From: Streptomyces sp. CB02980
Lineage (GTDB): Bacteria > Actinomycetota > Actinomycetes > Streptomycetales > Streptomycetaceae
Direction of reading: 5' to 3'
Assembly (NCBI RefSeq): GCF_014451325.2
Contig: NZ_JACSCH020000002.1
Span: 558,001 to 622,000 of the forward strand
Length of the DNA: 64,000 nt
In this document: positions 54,837-64,000 of the stretch, one piece after another
Layout of the letters: every line of letters starts with the position of its first letter
Numbering within the stretch: position 1 is the stretch's first letter
The notes under the pieces: model-generated
What the model saw: the letters and a program-made list of their open reading frames with translations, nothing else
Database searches by the model: none
Told to the model about the DNA's origin: nothing
Made by a program: the position numbers and the translations under genes

Positions 54837-55769
54837 ATGACTCTCGGAGTAACGCTCGGTTCGACCTCCGTCCAGCGCACGATCGACAGCACGGTGCGGC
54901 TCGCGCGGGAGGCGCGCGACGCGGGCCTGCACTCGGCGTGGTTCGGCCAGACCTTCGCGTACGACTCGCCCTCCCTGGCCGCGATCGTGGGGCGCGAGGT
55001 ACCCGGCCTCCAGGTCGGGACCTCCGCCATCCCCGTCTTCGGCCGCCATCCGCTGCTCGTCTCCAGCCAGGCGCAGACCGCCCAGGCGGCCACCGGCGGC
55101 CGCTATCACCTCGGGCTCGCCCTCGGCACCCAGCACCTGACCGAGACCGGTTTCGGCATTCCGTACCGGCGGCCCATCGGTCTGCTCAGGGAGTTCCTGA
55201 CGGCGCTCCGCCCGCTGCTCGAAACGGGCAGTGCCGACTTCCACGGCGAACTGCTCACCGCGACGACGCCGTACTCGGCCGCGGTGCCGGGCGCCCGGCC
55301 GACCGTGCCGGTCCTGGTGGCCGCGATGGGTCCGCAGGCGCTGCGCGTCAGCGGTGAACTCGCCGACGGGGTCCTGCCGTTCCTGGCGGGGCCGCGCGCG
55401 CTCGCCGAGCACATCGTCCCCACCGTCAGCGCCGCCGCCGCGGCGGCCGGCCGCCCCGCGCCCCGGATCGTGGCCCTCGTCCCGGGCGTGGTCACCGCGA
55501 ACGCCGAGGTGGAAGCCGTACGGGAGAAGGCGGCCGAGGCGCTCGCGCTGTACGAGCGGATTCCGTCGTACCGGCGCGCGATCGAGGCGTCCGGCGCCGC
55601 CCGGGCTGCCGAGATCGCCGTGATCGGCGACGAGGAGACGGTCGCCGCGGAGGTACGGCGCTACCGCGAGGCGGGGGCGACCGAGGTGGTGTTCACGGCG
55701 ACGGAGCTGAACGGGGAGGACGACCGCGTACGCACCTGGAAGCTGCTCGGCGAACTGTCACGGGGCTGA
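54837..55769 (+). CDS. F420-dependent LLM-class oxidoreductase
   Basis: This is a 310-residue bacterial luciferase-like TIM-barrel enzyme. It begins MTLGVTLGSTSVQRTIDSTVRLAREARDAGLHSAWFGQT, with GGRYHLGLALGTQ and PVLVAAMGPQALRVSGELADGVLPF, typical of F420-dependent members (TIGR03564-like). The substrate is unknown. ATG 54837 gives the family's normal start; a GTG at 54774 would add 21 non-conserved residues. Its stop lies 3 bp from the convergent MMPL stop. Confidence 0.85.
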   Translation: MTLGVTLGSTSVQRTIDSTVRLAREARDAGLHSAWFGQTFAYDSPSLAAIVGREVPGLQVGTSAIPVFGRHPLLVSSQAQTAQAATGGRYHLGLALGTQHLTETGFGIPYRRPIGLLREFLTALRPLLETGSADFHGELLTATTPYSAAVPGARPTVPVLVAAMGPQALRVSGELADGVLPFLAGPRALAEHIVPTVSAAAAAAGRPAPRIVALVPGVVTANAEVEAVREKAAEALALYERIPSYRRAIEASGAARAAEIAVIGDEETVAAEVRRYREAGATEVVFTATELNGEDDRVRTWKLLGELSRG

Positions 55770-55772
55770 GCC

Positions 55773-58049
55773 TCAGCCCTTCTTCGCGCCGGCCGCCGCC
55801 GGTTCCACCTCTCCCTCGCCCTCGGTGTCCAGGTGCGGCAGGATCCGGTCCAGCCAGCCCGGGGTCCACCAGGCGTGCTTGCCGAGCAGGGTCATCACCG
55901 CCGGTACCAGCAGCAGGCGCACCACGGTGGCGTCGATGAGGACGCTGGCCGCCAGACCGAGGCCGAGCATCTTGACCACGATGTTGTCCGAGACGATGAA
56001 GGCCGCGAAGACACTCACCATGATCAGTGCGGCACAGGTGATCACCCTGGCGGTGATCTCAAGGGCATGGGCCACACTGGCCTTCGGATCGCCGGTGCGC
56101 AGCCACGCCTCGCGGACACGGGACAGCAGGAAGATCTCGTAGTCCATGCTCAGGCCGAAGACGATGGCGAACATCATCATCGGGACGTAACTCTCGATGG
56201 GCACCTTGCCGGAGACACCGAGCGCGGGCCCGCCCCAGCCCCACTGGAAGACGGCCACGACCACGCCGTACGAGGCCGCGATGGAGAGCACGTTGAGGAC
56301 GGCGGCCTTCACCGCGACGAGGAGTCCGCGGAAGACGATGAGGATGACGAGGAAGGCGAGCCCCACCACCACGGCGATGATCAGCGGGAGCCGGCTGGAG
56401 ACGAGGTCGAGGAAGTCCACCTGGGCGGCCGTCGTGCCGGTGATGTAGGTCTTCGCCTCGGTGCCGGCCGCGGCCTGCGGCAGTACGTCGTCGACGAGAT
56501 GGTTGGTCAGCTGGGTGGTCTTCTCGTCCTGCGGGGAGGCCACCGAGTAGGCGGTGCCGACCAGGACGTCCCCGTCCGGGGTGGCCTGGAGCGGGGTGAT
56601 GTAGGCCGCGTCGGGGACTCCGGTCAGTGACTGCTTGAGCTTGTCGGCGAGGTCCGCGCGGTCCGCGGAGGGTACGGCCGTCTGGTCCACGACCACGGTC
56701 AGAGGCCCGTTCGCGCCCGGCCCGAAGGCGGTGGAGATCAGGTCGTACGCCCGCCGGTCCGTGAAGGACTTGGGGTCGGCGCCGTCGCCGATGTGGCCGA
56801 GCTGGATGAAGAGCAGCGGGAAGGCCAGGACGAGCAGCACCAGGACGCCGCCGGTCAGGAACCACCAGGGGCGCTTCTCCACCCGCTGCGCGTACCGGTG
56901 CCAGGTGCCGTGCGCCGGCGCTCCGGGCTCGGCGTCGGTCTCCGCCACGGGCTTGCGCACGTGGTAGCGGTCGATGCGCTTGCCGACGAGCCCCAGCATG
57001 GCCGGGACCAGGGTGAGCGCGGCCAGGACCGCGGTGACGACCGTGAAGGCGGCCGCGAGGCCCAGTTTGCCGATGAAACTGACGCCGGAGACCCACAGGC
57101 CCGAGAGGGCGATGATGACCGTACAGCCGGAGACCAGGACGGCGCGGCCGCTGGTGGTGGTCGCGAGGCCCGCGGATTCGGCCGGATCGTGCCCGTTCAT
57201 GAGGTTCTGGCGGTGGCGGGTGATGAGGAAGAGCGCGTAGTCGATGCCGACGCCCAGGCCGATCATGGTGGCCAGCGTGGGCGAGACCGTGCCGAAGGTG
57301 AAGGCCGCCGCCATCAGGCCGAGGAGCGCGAGGCCGCAGATCGCCCCGAGGAGCGCGGTGATCAGCGGCAGGACGGCCCCGATGACGCTGCCGAAGCCGA
57401 TGAGGAGGACCACGATCGCGACGGCGAAGCCGATCGCCTCGCTGGTGCGGTCGTCGGCCGCGGGCCGGGCGAGTTCGCCGAGCGGGCCGCCGTACTCGAC
57501 GTCCACGCCCGCGTCGCGGAGCGGTTGGACGGCGGTGTCGACCCCGGGCAGGTAGTCGGTGCCGAGGGTGGAGGGCGGCACGCTGAAGCGCACGGTGATG
57601 TAGGCGGTCTTGCCGTCGGTGGACAGCGGGCCGGTGTTGGGGACCCCGGCCGGCAGGGCGGGCGGGGTGGTGCCCGGCGGCGGCAGGGGGTTCTGGGCGC
57701 CGATGACGTCGGGCAGTTTCTCCAGGGCGGCGACGGTCGAGTTGATGACGGACGCCTCGTCCGTGAGCGGCCCGGAGGTCCTGTTCAGGACGATCTGCGA
57801 CGTGTAGCCGGCGGCCGCGGGGTCGTGCGCCTGGAGGGCGTCGAGGCCCTCCGTCGACTGCACCCCGGGGAGGTCGAAGTCGTCGGAGTACTGTCCTCCG
57901 ACCGCCCTGTCGGTGATCTGGAGTCCCACCATCGCCGCCAGCCACAGCGCGATGACGACGATGAAGTGGCGGGCGCACCAGTGTCCCAGTCGGTACAGCG
58001 CACCCCTGGGAGGTGTCGGCCGGGTAGCGGCCGGGCTTCCTGCGTTCAT
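55773..58049 (-). CDS. MMPL family RND-type membrane transporter
   Basis: This is a 758-residue MMPL protein. The first helix is [18 protein letters not shown] large extracytoplasmic loop of about 150 residues follows, then a five-to-six-helix block with the [17 protein letters not shown] motif (proton-relay Asp). A second loop and a matching block with [20 protein letters not shown] complete it. Members export lipids or small molecules, driven by proton flow. Start ATG 58049. No TetR regulator or lipid gene adjoins it, so the cargo is unknown. Confidence 0.92.
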   Translation of the reverse strand: MNAGSPAATRPTPPRGALYRLGHWCARHFIVVIALWLAAMVGLQITDRAVGGQYSDDFDLPGVQSTEGLDALQAHDPAAAGYTSQIVLNRTSGPLTDEASVINSTVAALEKLPDVIGAQNPLPPPGTTPPALPAGVPNTGPLSTDGKTAYITVRFSVPPSTLGTDYLPGVDTAVQPLRDAGVDVEYGGPLGELARPAADDRTSEAIGFAVAIVVLLIGFGSVIGAVLPLITALLGAICGLALLGLMAAAFTFGTVSPTLATMIGLGVGIDYALFLITRHRQNLMNGHDPAESAGLATTTSGRAVLVSGCTVIIALSGLWVSGVSFIGKLGLAAAFTVVTAVLAALTLVPAMLGLVGKRIDRYHVRKPVAETDAEPGAPAHGTWHRYAQRVEKRPWWFLTGGVLVLLVLAFPLLFIQLGHIGDGADPKSFTDRRAYDLISTAFGPGANGPLTVVVDQTAVPSADRADLADKLKQSLTGVPDAAYITPLQATPDGDVLVGTAYSVASPQDEKTTQLTNHLVDDVLPQAAAGTEAKTYITGTTAAQVDFLDLVSSRLPLIIAVVVGLAFLVILIVFRGLLVAVKAAVLNVLSIAASYGVVVAVFQWGWGGPALGVSGKVPIESYVPMMMFAIVFGLSMDYEIFLLSRVREAWLRTGDPKASVAHALEITARVITCAALIMVSVFAAFIVSDNIVVKMLGLGLAASVLIDATVVRLLLVPAVMTLLGKHAWWTPGWLDRILPHLDTEGEGEVEPAAAGAKKG

Positions 58050-58203
58050 GGCAAGGCCGTGTCCGTTTGGGAAGTCCCCGAGCGGTCCCCCGCACCGACC
58101 GTGCGCGGGTCTACCCGTCCATTGTTCGCCTGCCTCGCCCCTCCGGCATCTCGACCGGCGCGGGCGGGCGTTCGGGCAGGCCAGGAGGGGTGTGACGGGC
58201 GGG

Positions 58204-58252
58204 ATCGGGCCCGCCGGGCCGATCAGGTCGGGTCAGGTCAGGTCAGGTCAGG
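58204..58252. terminator. hairpin and GGTCA repeats after the DUF2470 gene
   Basis: ATCGGGCCC-gcc-GGGCCGAT (58204-58223, one bulge) lies just past the DUF2470 stop in its direction of transcription. Next to it are four to five tandem GGTCA pentamers (58226-58252), which run into the last codons of the gene. Confidence 0.5.
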
Positions 58253-58947
58253 AGGCTGTTCGGGTGGGAGGAGCGGCGGGCCGCGGCGAGCAGGGCGTGG
58301 ATCCGCGGGCCGGCCTGGTCGATGTCGGTGACGGGGGTGGGGAAGGGCAGCCGGACGTCCTGGTGACCGGCGGGGTGTTCGAGCCGCAGGGTGATGCCGT
58401 ACCGGTCGAGCGCGACGGGGAGGGCGCGGACCATGTCCCGTGCGGGGCGCGGCCGGACGAGGCGCAGCAGCAGGGGGACGAGCTCGCTGTGACCGTCGAC
58501 GAGATGGGTCAGCATGGACGCCTCGCAGGAGGCCATCGGGTCGATGTCCGTCGCGTGGAGCTCCTCCAGGGTGATGTAGCTGCGGCCGTCGGGGTCCTCC
58601 AGGAGCGCCTGGCCGAACTCCATGCAGATGCTCGCCGTCGCCTCCGGCTCGTACGGGGCGGCGAGGAGTCCCGTCAGGGTGACGCGCGCCCGGAGCCGTT
58701 CGCGCACGGGGGTGGGGGCGATGTCGGTGAACTCCAGGCGCACGGGGACCCGCGCGGCCTGCCCGGTGTGGCTCTCCCCGGACGGGTCGTGGAGGTGGAT
58801 GTGACCCATGGGGCCGGTCCCGTCCAGAAGGTGCACCTCCTGGTGGAGTCCGTCGGACACGACCGTCATCGAGTGCGCGGCGGCCAGGATCGATCGCACG
58901 CGCTCGGCAGGGGTGGGCCGCGTGACGCGGGTGGTGAAGGGACGCAT
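58243..58947 (-). CDS. DUF2470 domain protein (heme-utilisation type), iron-box controlled
   Basis: This is a 234-residue cytosolic protein. PTPAERVRSILAAAHSMTVVSDG at the N-terminus and LDRYGITLRLEHPAGHQDVRLPFPTPV with the IHALLAAARR end match actinobacterial DUF2470 proteins, a domain also found in HugZ-type heme-degrading enzymes. ATG 58947 follows GGGAG. The divergent gap has a 19-bp sequence matching 16 of 19 positions of the DmdR1/IdeR iron box, so repression by iron and a role in heme or iron handling are likely. The activity has not been shown for this subgroup. Confidence 0.75.
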   Translation of the reverse strand: MRPFTTRVTRPTPAERVRSILAAAHSMTVVSDGLHQEVHLLDGTGPMGHIHLHDPSGESHTGQAARVPVRLEFTDIAPTPVRERLRARVTLTGLLAAPYEPEATASICMEFGQALLEDPDGRSYITLEELHATDIDPMASCEASMLTHLVDGHSELVPLLLRLVRPRPARDMVRALPVALDRYGITLRLEHPAGHQDVRLPFPTPVTDIDQAGPRIHALLAAARRSSHPNSLLT

Positions 58948-59007
58948 CCGAGTTCTCCCGGGACAGGTGACGGAGACAGACCAGAGACTGCCGCTCAGGA
59001 CCGTTAC

Positions 59008-59026
59008 TTAGGTAAGCCTAAGCTAA
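59008..59026. promoter_or_regulatory. iron box (DmdR1/IdeR operator)
   Basis: TTAGGTAAGCCTAAGCTAA agrees with the consensus TTAGGTTAGGCTAACCTAA at 16 of 19 bases. It lies 61-79 bp before the DUF2470 start and 119 bp before the rightward propeller gene. Confidence 0.8.
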
Positions 59027-59144
59027 CTCATGCCGAGCCCGCTACGGAACGGCGAAATCCGGCACCGCGCGGGGCGGCTGACACCTCATGTGATGATCTC
59101 CCTTTCGCATTCCGGATCCACCGCACGCCCCAGGGGGAGAGACC

Positions 59145-60464
59145 ATGGGAACAACGGACGCCAACGGCGTCGATCTGTCCGGCGTCACCGGCAGACTCAT
59201 TCAGACGGTCGACCTGGTGAAGGGGCCCGCACCGCAGGCGATCGCCACCGACACCGTCAACGGGCACGTCTTCGTGCTCCAGGTCGAGAGCTCGGCCACG
59301 GCCCCGCAGGGCAACCTCTACCTCAACCGCATCAACCGCAGGACCGGCGCGGTCACCGGCTCGATGCAGCTGAAGGGCTTCGGTCACGGGCTCTCCATGG
59401 GCGCCGAGCCGGTGGGCGCCGACACCTACCTCTGGACCGAGGTCGGCCCGCTGCAGCTCTCCGCGGACGACGCCGCCTTCGGCAAGGCCGTCACCCGGTT
59501 CCGCTTCGTCGACGGCGATGTCCTCGACGGGGCCCTGATACCGCAGAGCCGGAAGTTCACCCCGCCCGGCAGCACGTCGAGCACCGGCCCGTCGCTCGAC
59601 CCGGTGAACAACCAGCTGTGCGTCATGTACCACAAGGACGGAAAGCGGCACTTCACCCGTTACGACCCCGCCGCGGCGGCCGCCGGCTCGTGGGTTCCGG
59701 TGGGCACCACCTTCGTCATGCCGGCCGGCGAGGACGTCACCCCCGACGTGCCGACCCCCTACCCGCTGCAGAAGACCCTCGTCTCCCAGGGGTACACGGC
59801 ACTGGGCGACGTCCTCTACGCCTACCAGTGGGCGCCGTACGACAAGAAGAACTTCCCCGAGATACCCGACTCGTTCCCGGGGATCGCCTTCATCACCTCG
59901 TACTCGTGGACGACCGGCGAGCGCATCGACCGGCAGGTGGTCACCAACGCCGACGGACTCACCCGGCGCGAGCCCGAGGGCATCGCCACCGAGGTCGACC
60001 CCGTGACCGGCGAGACCCGGCTGCTCTTCGGCTTCAGCAACACCGTCCCCGGCACCACCGGCTCCCGTGACGTCACCATCGGCTGGTACCCCACCAAGCC
60101 CGCGGTGGACGGCATCAAGGTGCTCGCCGACTGGGAGGACCTCGCGCTCGAAGCCGGTGTCTCCCCCGGCGCCGAGCGCCCGCGCGGACGGCTGATCGCC
60201 CTCGCCGGCACCACCTACCTCCAGCTGCGCGGCACCGTCACCTGCTCCCCCGGCCTGACCGCGGACAGCAGGATCGCGACCCTGCCGCACCGGCTGCGCG
60301 CGACGCACCTCACGCGCCAGAACGTGCCCCGCAACAACAACACCGGCCGCTGTGTGTGCCGGATCGAGACGGACGTCACCGGCGCCCTCCGCGTCTACGG
60401 CCCCACCAGCGACAACGCCATCACCTGGATCGACTTCGACGGCGTCTCCGTCGCCTGGCGATGA
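59145..60464 (+). CDS. TagC/phage P68 receptor-binding-like beta-propeller protein
   Basis: This is a 439-residue protein without a signal peptide or membrane helix. Residues 15-335 resemble the beta-propeller of teichoic-acid biosynthesis protein C and phage P68 receptor-binding proteins: PQAIATDTVNGHVFVLQ, GNLYLNRINRRTGAVTGSMQLKGFGHGLSMGAE, EPEGIATEVDPVTGETRLLFGF. Residues 345-439 form a separate domain (LIALAGTTYLQLRGTVTCS to TWIDFDGVSVAWR) that is repeated in the next gene's product. ATG 59145 follows GGGGGAGA. It may bind cell-wall polymer, but export is unexplained. No other phage genes are nearby. Confidence 0.7.
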   Translation: MGTTDANGVDLSGVTGRLIQTVDLVKGPAPQAIATDTVNGHVFVLQVESSATAPQGNLYLNRINRRTGAVTGSMQLKGFGHGLSMGAEPVGADTYLWTEVGPLQLSADDAAFGKAVTRFRFVDGDVLDGALIPQSRKFTPPGSTSSTGPSLDPVNNQLCVMYHKDGKRHFTRYDPAAAAAGSWVPVGTTFVMPAGEDVTPDVPTPYPLQKTLVSQGYTALGDVLYAYQWAPYDKKNFPEIPDSFPGIAFITSYSWTTGERIDRQVVTNADGLTRREPEGIATEVDPVTGETRLLFGFSNTVPGTTGSRDVTIGWYPTKPAVDGIKVLADWEDLALEAGVSPGAERPRGRLIALAGTTYLQLRGTVTCSPGLTADSRIATLPHRLRATHLTRQNVPRNNNTGRCVCRIETDVTGALRVYGPTSDNAITWIDFDGVSVAWR

Positions 60465-60550
60465 GCAGCCTCGTGGACAGCTCCGCGAACAGCCTCGTGA
60501 ACAGCCCCGTCACCCCGCCCGCACGCCCCACCCGATCCGGAGGATCGAGC

Positions 60551-61021
60551 ATGACCCAGCCCACCACCAGCCGCCGCTCCCTGCTCGCCGCGGCCCTCGC
60601 CGCCCCCGCCGTCGCCGTCGCGGGGCCGCTGCTCACGGCCACGCCGGCCGCCGCCGCGGACCCCGTGGACGGCTGCCAGATCGTCGTCGACTGGACGGCG
60701 ATCACCGTGGACCCCGCTGTGGTGAACGAGCCCGGCGCGCCGGCCGAGGCCCGCGTGATCCGGCTCGCCGGGACGGAGTTCCTCCAGCTGCGCGGCACGG
60801 TCACCTGCGCGTTCACCGCCGACGGCCGTCTCGGCACGCTGCCCGCCACCATCCGCCCGCCCAAGCTGACCCGCGGCGTCTGCCCCCGCAACAACAGCCT
60901 GGGCATCAACGCGGTCCGCATCGAGGCCAACACGGCAGGCGCCGTCAACGTCTACGGCCCCCAGGCGACCAACAAGGTGACCTGGATCCAGCTGGACAAC
61001 TTCTCCTCCGTCATGCGCTGA
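60551..61021 (+). CDS. Tat-secreted protein sharing the propeller protein's C-terminal domain
   Basis: This is a 156-residue exported protein. It has a Tat motif TSRRSLLAA at residues 6-14, cleavage near AAAA at about 38-40, then a single domain aligning with residues 345-439 of the preceding protein (LAGTEFLQLRGTVTC, PRNNSLGINAVRIEANTAGAVNVYGP, VTWIQLDNFSSVMR). ATG 60551 is chosen because GGAGGA lies seven bases upstream and it places the Tat motif at the N-terminus. An in-frame ATG at 60461 overlaps the upstream stop (ATGA) and would add 30 residues. The domain's function is unknown. Confidence 0.75.
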   Translation: MTQPTTSRRSLLAAALAAPAVAVAGPLLTATPAAAADPVDGCQIVVDWTAITVDPAVVNEPGAPAEARVIRLAGTEFLQLRGTVTCAFTADGRLGTLPATIRPPKLTRGVCPRNNSLGINAVRIEANTAGAVNVYGPQATNKVTWIQLDNFSSVMR

Positions 61022-61090
61022 GGCCGATGTCACACGCTGAGGCCGGCCTCATGCGCCGAGGCCGGCCTCACGCGCCGAGGCCGGCGGGAG
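61020..61090. repeat. 19-bp palindromic tandem repeats
   Basis: Two near-perfect units, GAGGCCGGCCTCATGCGCC (61039-61057) and its ACG variant (61058-61076), are flanked by a diverged copy at 61020 that includes the stop codon of the secreted protein and a partial copy at 61077. Each holds the 12-bp palindrome GAGGCCGGCCTC, so the array can act as stacked hairpin terminators. Confidence 0.85.
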
Positions 61091-61138
61091 GCCGGTGCCG
61101 GCCCCGCTGAACCCCTCGACGGCCCGGCGACACGCCCG

Positions 61139-61414
61139 TCACGGCGTGTCGCCGGACCAGTCGAGGCGGCTCGGATCGCCGGGGCGCGGGTCGTACAGCG
61201 ACCGGCCCCCGGCGCCGTACCGCCCCAGCTCCGTCTCCAGGGCCACACCGGCCGCCCGCTGCTCCGGCGTCCGGTCGGTGACGTCGAGCAGCAGCCCGTC
61301 GAGCGGGCCGCCGACCAGCTCGGCGTAGACGCGGCCGGGCCTCGGGCCCGGCCTGGGGTCGTCGTGGTCCTGGCCGTAGACCCGGCCTCTCAGCAGCTCC
61401 TCGTCCCTGTCCAT
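61139..61414 (-). CDS. small hypothetical protein
   Basis: This is a 91-residue soluble, acidic/Gly-rich protein (GRVYAELVGGPLDGLLLDVTDRT, YGAGGRSLYDPRPGDPSRLDW). The PLDG and PRPG motifs resemble short uncharacterised actinobacterial proteins, but I recognise no function. ATG 61414 lacks a clear ribosome site. It is divergent from mutA with a 93-bp gap. Confidence 0.6.
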   Translation of the reverse strand: MDRDEELLRGRVYGQDHDDPRPGPRPGRVYAELVGGPLDGLLLDVTDRTPEQRAAGVALETELGRYGAGGRSLYDPRPGDPSRLDWSGDTP

Positions 61415-61507
61415 ACGCCACAGCGTCGCAGCCGCCACTGACAACGAGAAGAAGGTCACAGTCGTACGCCCTCCTGCTGCTTTGTCGATCTCCCCTAGCA
61501 TCCGAGC

Positions 61508-63319
61508 ATGACGGTCCTGCCTGACGACGGGCTCACCCTGGCGTCCGAATTTCCCGACGCGCCACACGAACAGTGGCAACACCTTGTGGCAGGCGTCCTG
61601 CGCAAGTCCGGCAAAGAGGTGTCCGGCGACGCCGCCGAGGACGCCCTCTCCACCCTTCTGGAGGACGGCCTCGACGTCCGTCCGCTCTACACGGCGCGCG
61701 AGACCGCGCCCGACGCCGGACTCCCCGGCTTCGCGCCCTTCGTGCGCGGTGGCCGCGCCGAGGGCAACACCCTGGGCGGCTGGGACGTGCGCCAGCGGCA
61801 CCTCGCCGCCGACAACGACGCGGTCCTCGCGGACCTGGAGAACGGCGTCACCTCCCTCTGGCTCGGCGCCGGCGGCACCGGCATCCCGGTCTCCTCGCTC
61901 GCCAAGGTCCTCGACGGCGTCTACCTCGACCTGGCGCCGGTCGTCCTCGACGCGGGCGACGAGACCGCGGCGGCCGCCGAGATCCTGCTCGGTCTCTACG
62001 AGGAGCGGGGCGTCGCCGACGACGCGGCCCGCGGCAACCTCGGCGCGGACCCGCTCGGCCACGAGGCCCGCACCGGCCGCCCGGCGTACGACCTCGCGTC
62101 CGTGACCGGACTCGCGCGCCGCTGCGCCGACCGGTACCCGGGGCTGCGGGCCCTGACCGTGGACGCCCTCCCGTACCACGAGGCCGGCGGCTCGGCCGCG
62201 CAGGAGCTCGGCTGCTCCCTCGCGACCGGCGTGGCCTATCTGCGGGGTCTGACCGGGGCCGGACTGAGCGTCGCCGAAGCGTGCGCACAGCTGGAGTTCC
62301 GGTACGCGGCGACCGCCGACCAGTTCCTGACCATCGCCAAGCTCCGCGCGGCGCGCCGGCTCTGGGCCCGGGTGGCCGAGGTGTGCGGCGCCCCGGACGC
62401 GGGCGCGCAGCGCCAGCACGTCGTGACCTCGACGGTGATGATGACGCGCCGCGACCCGTGGGTGAACATGCTGCGCACCACGGTGGCCACGCTCGCCGCC
62501 GGAGTGGGCGGCGCCGACAGCGTCACCGTGCTCCCCTTCGACGACGCCCTCGGCCTGCCGGACGCGTTCGCGCGGCGCATCGCCCGCAACACCTCCACCG
62601 TCCTCATCGAGGAGTCGCACCTCTCCCGGGTCGTCGACCCGGCGGGCGGCTCCTGGTACGTGGAGCGGCTCACCGACGAACTCGCGCACGCCGCCTGGGA
62701 GTTCTTCCAGGTCATCGAGCGGGCGGGCGGCCAGGAGGCCGCGCTGCGGTCCGGGACGGTCGGCGAGCGCCTCGCCGAGACCTGGTCCGCGCGCAGCAGG
62801 AAGCTCGCCACCCGCCGCGAACCCATCACCGGCGTCAGCGAGTTCCCCCACCTCACGGAGAAGCCCGTCGAGCGGGCGCCCGCTCCCGCACAGCCGACCG
62901 GCGGCCTTCCCCGGGTCCGCCGCGACGAGGCGTACGAGGCACTGCGCGCCCGCTCGGACGCGCACCTCGCGGCCACCGGCGCCCGGCCCCGGGTCTATCT
63001 GGCCGCGCTCGGCCCGGCGGTCGCGCACTCGGCCCGCCTCTCCTTCGCCGCGAACCTCTTCCAGGCGGGCGGCATCGAGCCGGTCACCGAGGGCACGTTC
63101 GAGGAGAGCGGCGCCCGCGAGGTCTGCCTCTGCTCCAGCGACGCGCTGTACGCGGAACAGGCCGGGACCGTGGCCGCGGAGCTGCGCGCGGCGGGCGCCG
63201 AGCACGTCCTCCTCGCCGGTCGCCCGGCGGACCACCCCGGTGTCGACTCGTACCTCTTCGCGGGCTGTGACGCCGTCGCCCTGCTCTCCACCGCCCTCGA
63301 CCGCATGGGAGTGTCCTGA
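61508..63319 (+). CDS. mutA: methylmalonyl-CoA mutase small (beta) subunit
   Basis: This is a 603-residue MutA subunit. The TIM-barrel-like part covers about 1-450 ([79 protein letters not shown]). The C-terminal Rossmann domain covers about 490-603. The cobalamin motif DxHxxG is absent from that domain ([16 protein letters not shown] instead), as expected for the non-catalytic subunit. It pairs with MutB to interconvert succinyl-CoA and methylmalonyl-CoA. It overlaps mutB by one base (TGATG). Confidence 0.95.
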   Translation: MTVLPDDGLTLASEFPDAPHEQWQHLVAGVLRKSGKEVSGDAAEDALSTLLEDGLDVRPLYTARETAPDAGLPGFAPFVRGGRAEGNTLGGWDVRQRHLAADNDAVLADLENGVTSLWLGAGGTGIPVSSLAKVLDGVYLDLAPVVLDAGDETAAAAEILLGLYEERGVADDAARGNLGADPLGHEARTGRPAYDLASVTGLARRCADRYPGLRALTVDALPYHEAGGSAAQELGCSLATGVAYLRGLTGAGLSVAEACAQLEFRYAATADQFLTIAKLRAARRLWARVAEVCGAPDAGAQRQHVVTSTVMMTRRDPWVNMLRTTVATLAAGVGGADSVTVLPFDDALGLPDAFARRIARNTSTVLIEESHLSRVVDPAGGSWYVERLTDELAHAAWEFFQVIERAGGQEAALRSGTVGERLAETWSARSRKLATRREPITGVSEFPHLTEKPVERAPAPAQPTGGLPRVRRDEAYEALRARSDAHLAATGARPRVYLAALGPAVAHSARLSFAANLFQAGGIEPVTEGTFEESGAREVCLCSSDALYAEQAGTVAAELRAAGAEHVLLAGRPADHPGVDSYLFAGCDAVALLSTALDRMGVS

Positions 63320-64000
63320 TGTCCATCCCCGATTTCTCCGGGATCGAGCTCGGGGCGCCGACCGCCGACGGCGGTCCCGACGCGTGGCGCGCGGCCGTCA
63401 AGAAGGCCACGGGCGGGGACGACCTGCTCTGGGAGACCCCGGAGGGCATCGGCGTCAAGCCGCTGTACACCGGGCAGGACCTGGAGGGCCTGGACTTCCT
63501 GGACACCCGTCCGGGCATGGCCCCGTACCTGCGCGGCCCGTACCCGACGATGTACGTCAACCAGCCCTGGACGATCCGGCAGTACGCGGGCTTCTCCACG
63601 GCCGAGGAGTCGAACGCCTTCTACCGGCGCAACCTCGCGGCCGGCCAGAAGGGCCTGTCGGTCGCCTTCGACCTGCCGACCCACCGCGGCTACGACAGCG
63701 ACCATCCGCGCGTCACCGGTGACGTCGGCATGGCCGGCGTGGCCATCGACTCGATCTACGACATGCGCCAGCTGTTCGACGGCATCCCGCTGGACAGGAT
63801 GACGGTGTCGATGACGATGAACGGCGCCGTGCTGCCGGTCCTCGCGCTGTACATCGTGGCGGCCGAGGAGCAGGGCGTACCGCCCGAGAAGCTGGCCGGG
63901 ACCATCCAGAACGACATCCTCAAGGAGTTCATGGTCCGCAACACGTACATCTATCCGCCCGGGCCGTCGATGCGGATCATCTCCGACATCTTCGCGTACA
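63319..64000 (+). CDS. mutB: methylmalonyl-CoA mutase large (alpha) subunit, partial
   Basis: This is the first 227 residues of MutB, cut by the end of the window. [60 protein letters not shown] contains the substrate-binding region, and [16 protein letters not shown] and [21 protein letters not shown] are family hallmarks. The cobalamin-binding C-terminus lies outside the window. ATG 63319 overlaps the mutA stop. It provides methylmalonyl-CoA/succinyl-CoA exchange for propionate metabolism and polyketide precursor supply. Confidence 0.95.
   Translation, partial: MSIPDFSGIELGAPTADGGPDAWRAAVKKATGGDDLLWETPEGIGVKPLYTGQDLEGLDFLDTRPGMAPYLRGPYPTMYVNQPWTIRQYAGFSTAEESNAFYRRNLAAGQKGLSVAFDLPTHRGYDSDHPRVTGDVGMAGVAIDSIYDMRQLFDGIPLDRMTVSMTMNGAVLPVLALYIVAAEEQGVPPEKLAGTIQNDILKEFMVRNTYIYPPGPSMRIISDIFAY

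Noticed and set aside
58243..58947. SsgA-like sporulation regulator
   Set aside because: Length and some hydrophobic patterns recalled it at first. However, the N-terminal AERVRSILAAAHSM and C-terminal motifs fit DUF2470 better, and the iron box supports this.
59145..61021. Prophage remnant around the P68/TagC-like propeller gene
   Set aside because: No integrase, capsid, tail, lysis or attachment-site features are seen, and neighbours are ordinary chromosomal genes (iron-regulated DUF2470, mutAB).
61020..61090. CRISPR or transposon end at the 19-bp palindromic repeats
   Set aside because: There are no spacers, no transposase, no terminal inverted repeats and no target-site duplication.

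Overview
The window looks like the chromosome of a Streptomyces species. GC content is very high with strong third-position bias. Start codons are often GTG, genes overlap by ATGA or GTGA, and there is a CebR-type cellobiose/cellulose locus, an actinobacterial iron box, CU044_5270 and DUF4328 family genes, and a mutAB pair. I see no tRNA, rRNA, CRISPR array, insertion sequence or integrase.

Region 1 (1-9.8 kb) is sugar-acid catabolism. It holds an IclR regulator, a galactonate-dehydratase-like enolase-superfamily enzyme, a zinc alcohol dehydrogenase, a U32-like TIM-barrel protein and a LacI regulator. A GntR/FCD regulator, a DHDPS-family aldolase/dehydratase and an IlvD/Edd dehydratase follow. 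Region 2 (9.9-19.0 kb) is one long rightward operon of tightly overlapping genes for pectin or rhamnogalacturonan side chains: two sugar permeases, a Gfo/Idh/MocA dehydrogenase, a DUF6807 protein, a GH43, a solute-binding lipoprotein, a rhamnogalacturonan acetylesterase and a secreted PL1 pectate lyase.

Region 3 (19.0-22.6 kb) is ordinary small genes: YjbQ, a PadR unit and a SigE-type sigma factor. Region 4 (22.6-36.2 kb) returns to pectin. A second LacI paralogue faces a GH2 beta-galactosidase. A leftward operon encodes a binding protein, two permeases, a YesL-like protein and a secreted PL26 exo-rhamnogalacturonan lyase, with a GH51 arabinofuranosidase upstream. Regions 1, 2 and 4 are tied together by a shared palindrome family around GAAGCGCTTC, which I propose is read by one or both LacI paralogues.

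Region 5 (36.4-49.5 kb) is the cellulose locus: secreted CBM2-bearing GH48, GH5 and GH6 cellulases, cebR, the cebEFG cellobiose importer and bglC. Three perfect 14-bp CebR boxes sit in its two control regions. None of the three sugar importers has its own ATPase, so a shared MsiK-type ATPase elsewhere is expected.

Region 6 (49.5-64.0 kb) is mixed: a secreted LVIVD-like protein, a glycerophosphodiester phosphodiesterase, an HD hydrolase/ECF sigma/membrane protein operon, an F420-type LLM enzyme and an MMPL transporter. It also has an iron-box-controlled DUF2470 gene, a TagC/phage-P68-like beta-propeller gene followed by a secreted protein carrying the same C-terminal domain, and mutA plus the start of mutB. 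The least described items are that propeller pair, the proposed LacI regulon, and a series of minisatellites in intergenic regions, most of them at gene ends.
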